From positions 1 through 6,590 of the forward strand of contig CAAGFS010000026.1 of NCBI GenBank assembly GCA_900769205.1: a stretch of DNA of 6,590 nucleotides, given 5' to 3'. Each line of letters opens with the position of its first letter. Position 1 is the first letter of the stretch. The DNA comes from Clostridia bacterium (GTDB lineage Bacteria; Bacillota; Clostridia; Christensenellales; CAG-917). Under the pieces are notes generated by a model, which was given only the letters and a program-made list of their open reading frames with translations, had not been told where the DNA came from and searched no databases. Both the position numbers and the translations under genes were made by a program. This document shows, piece after piece, positions 5,471 to 6,590 of this stretch.

Positions 5471-5665
5471 ATGCGCGATTTACAAAACAATTATGACGTG
5501 ACGGACAAATCGTTGCAGGAGAGTGCGTGTGACGCCTGCAAAAGCAACGTGATTGCGGTCGGCGTTGCAAACGCTTTGTTTGCGGGGAAGAGCAAACAGG
5601 AGATAAACGAAATCACGTCGTTTTTGTATTTGCTCATAGCCTTGTCCAAGACCTACACTCAATAA
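5471..5665 (+). CDS. Small hypothetical protein (64 residues)
   Basis: Encodes a 64-residue acidic-to-neutral protein starting MRDLQNNYDVTDKS and ending LYLLIALSKTYTQ. It has two cysteines (in ACDACKS) and a probable amphipathic helix pair: an Ala/Val-rich stretch, then GKSKQEINEITSFLYLLIAL. The arrangement (hydrophobic helix, GKSxxEI turn, second helix) recalls small clostridial DUF6774-like proteins, but I cannot confirm that by eye. ATG 5471 was preferred over TTG 5465. Neither has a recognisable Shine-Dalgarno, and the upstream 60 bases are very AT-rich with possible but weak promoter words (GACA 5438-5441, TATATT 5460-5465). Codon choice resembles the main genes, which favours a real gene. 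It diverges from the tRNA-Leu promoter. Function unknown. Confidence 0.55.
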   Translation: MRDLQNNYDVTDKSLQESACDACKSNVIAVGVANALFAGKSKQEINEITSFLYLLIALSKTYTQ

Positions 5666-5807
5666 CAAAATCAATATTTATTTCAAATCAATATTTTTCA
5701 ATCTAAAAGAAAAATTAAGAAAGGATAAGTTGTTTTAACAAAAACGTAAAAAAACAAAACAAAGGGCATAGAATGCGCATACAGACGGTCAAACGAGCCA
5801 AAAACGC
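5666..5807. other. AT-rich intergenic gap
   Basis: This stretch is very AT-rich, with a short direct repeat (ATCAATATTT at about 5670 and again near 5687) and a palindrome ATGCGCAT (5773-5780). I see no convincing terminator for the small upstream gene and no gene beyond a 12-codon frame (5773-5811) that overlaps the -35 box. Confidence 0.5.
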
Positions 5808-5837
5808 TTGACAGAAACGCGGGGGGGGGGGTAGAAT
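5808..5837 (+). promoter_or_regulatory. Promoter with an 11-G tract in its spacer, likely phase-variable
   Basis: TTGACA (5808-5813) is a perfect -35. TAGAAT (5832-5837) is a -10 with five of six matches. The 18-base spacer consists of GAAACGC plus eleven consecutive G (5821-5831). The distance is one base over the 17-base optimum, so gain or loss of a G by slipped-strand mispairing would retune promoter strength. Transcription would start near 5844, 20-odd bases before the ATG at 5866. Poly-G or poly-C spacers of this kind control phase-variable surface genes such as Neisseria porA and opc. The switching itself is inferred. Confidence 0.75.
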
Positions 5838-5865
5838 TTTTTTGAAAAAAATAGGAGATTTGGAT

Positions 5866-6570
5866 ATGGAACGAGAACAAAAAAATCAGATGCTTGCCGA
5901 TTTGTACGCGTTGCGCGCGGGTATGTCCGCAATTTCCATTGAAAAGGACAAACTCGATAAAAGCGAAAGCGTATATAAAGAGGCATTGAACGATGTTGAT
6001 CGTGAGCGCATTGAATACGAAAAGAACGATTACGATATTGCCAGGGTAAATAGAGGAATTTCCTATTGCAACAGTCAATTGCCGCGCGGTTATTTGGCAG
6101 CGGAAAACGATAAGGAAAGGAAGAAAAAGAGTAAATCTTACGAAAAAAAATATCGTAAAGGTATGGCAAAGTGGGATGCGCGCGATATTTTCATACACAC
6201 TTTGATAGCGGGTGCGATAGGGCTCGTATTGGCGGCTGTGCCGTGGTTTTTCTACTTCGTGACGTCGGGTGCTTACGACAGCGACAAAAGAGTGCAACCG
6301 ACTTTTGAAAATTCATATTACAAAGACTATATATATGTGTCAATCGGCATATTTGCGATTATCCTTATAATCGGTCTTATTGTATCGACGATTAGGGTGG
6401 TAGGTGAAAACCGTTCCGAAAAGAAAGAAACAAAAGCAAATATCAAGAGTGCTGAAAATTCTATAAGAGAGCTTAAGAACGAGCTTGCAAGTTACCAACT
6501 TGAAAAGAACGCTTCCAAAAAGGTTCTTGACAAATACGTTGCAATTGCCAACAAGAAGAGAGCGGTCTTC
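5866..6570 (+). CDS. Coiled-coil protein with two membrane helices, 3'-truncated
   Basis: An open frame from ATG 5866 with AGGAG (5853-5857) eight bases upstream. It has no stop before the contig end; 235 native codons are present, after which adapter sequence continues the frame artificially. The N-terminal ~100 residues are highly charged and predicted helical/coiled coil (MEREQKNQML onward, with Lys/Glu/Asp-rich heptad-like stretches). A basic run ERKKKSKSYEKKYRK (84-98) is followed by membrane segment 1 (about 109-132, ending AAVPWFFYFV), a short polar loop (133-153), and membrane segment 2 (about 155-177, YIYVSIGIFAIILIIGLIVS). A second coiled coil runs from about 182 to the end. No signal peptide or catalytic motif is seen, and I recognise no family. 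Both coiled coils probably lie on the same side, most likely the cytoplasm. It is more AT-rich than the left-hand genes and is driven by the G11 promoter. Confidence 0.85.
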
Positions 6571-6590
6571 AGATCGGAAGAGCACACGTC
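6571..6590 (+). other. Illumina TruSeq adapter remnant (artefact)
   Basis: The last 20 bases, AGATCGGAAGAGCACACGTC, equal the first 20 bases of the standard Illumina TruSeq read-1 adapter. They are not genomic. They lengthen the reading frame of the last gene by six false codons (RSEEHT) and show that the contig ends by untrimmed adapter read-through. Confidence 0.97.

Noticed and set aside
5773..5811. 12-codon upstream frame (MRIQTVKRAKNA) with AAAGGG in front
   Set aside because: It lies upstream of and overlaps the -35 box of the G11 promoter, so it is not in that transcript; too short to support.
5698..6297. 199-residue minus-strand frame
   Set aside because: It runs antisense to the coiled-coil membrane protein gene and through its promoter and G tract; phenylalanine-rich composition is the mirror of the lysine-rich sense strand.
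6340..6585. 81-residue minus-strand frame at the contig end
   Set aside because: Its first residues are encoded by adapter sequence, and it is antisense to the sense gene.

Overview
The window looks like the end of a metagenome-type contig from an endospore-forming Clostridia-lineage Firmicute. The strongest taxonomic clue is a full-length SpoIVA (spore-coat basement ATPase) behind a good sigma-E-type promoter. The usual partner of der-spoIVA synteny in this phylum, the GTPase gene der, lies just upstream. The last 20 bases (6571-6590) are an exact Illumina TruSeq adapter prefix, so the biological sequence ends at 6570.

Left region (1-4319): three plus-strand genes. They are der (5'-truncated), a PLP-dependent aspartate-aminotransferase-like gene, and spoIVA. 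A 99-base gap with inverted repeats separates der from the aminotransferase. An intrinsic terminator and the sigma-E promoter separate the aminotransferase from spoIVA, which therefore has its own sporulation-controlled unit and its own terminator. The aminotransferase sits where many Firmicutes carry gpsA and plsY.

Middle region (4320-5420): an accessory, repeat-rich island read mainly from the minus strand. It holds a four-helix-bundle (23S rRNA intervening-sequence protein family) gene with its own promoter, Shine-Dalgarno and terminator. Behind that gene lies an array of small hairpins separated by a 10-base linker whose orientation flips in the middle (GTATATCATC, then GATGATATAC). A very strong bidirectional terminator closes the array. 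A displaced 22-base 3' fragment of tRNA-Leu, a cluster of GC-rich hairpins, and two copies of a ~61-base repeat follow. An intact tRNA-Leu(GAG) with a perfect consensus promoter and its own terminator ends the island. The layout suggests insertion of small mobile or repeat elements at a tRNA 3' end.

Right region (5421-6570): a small 64-residue protein of unknown function, then an AT-rich gap, then a 3'-truncated gene for a coiled-coil protein with two membrane helices. The promoter of that last gene is TTGACA-N18-TAGAAT, and the spacer contains an uninterrupted run of 11 G. This is the architecture of a phase-variable promoter switched by slipped-strand mispairing, and is the most striking regulatory signal in the window.
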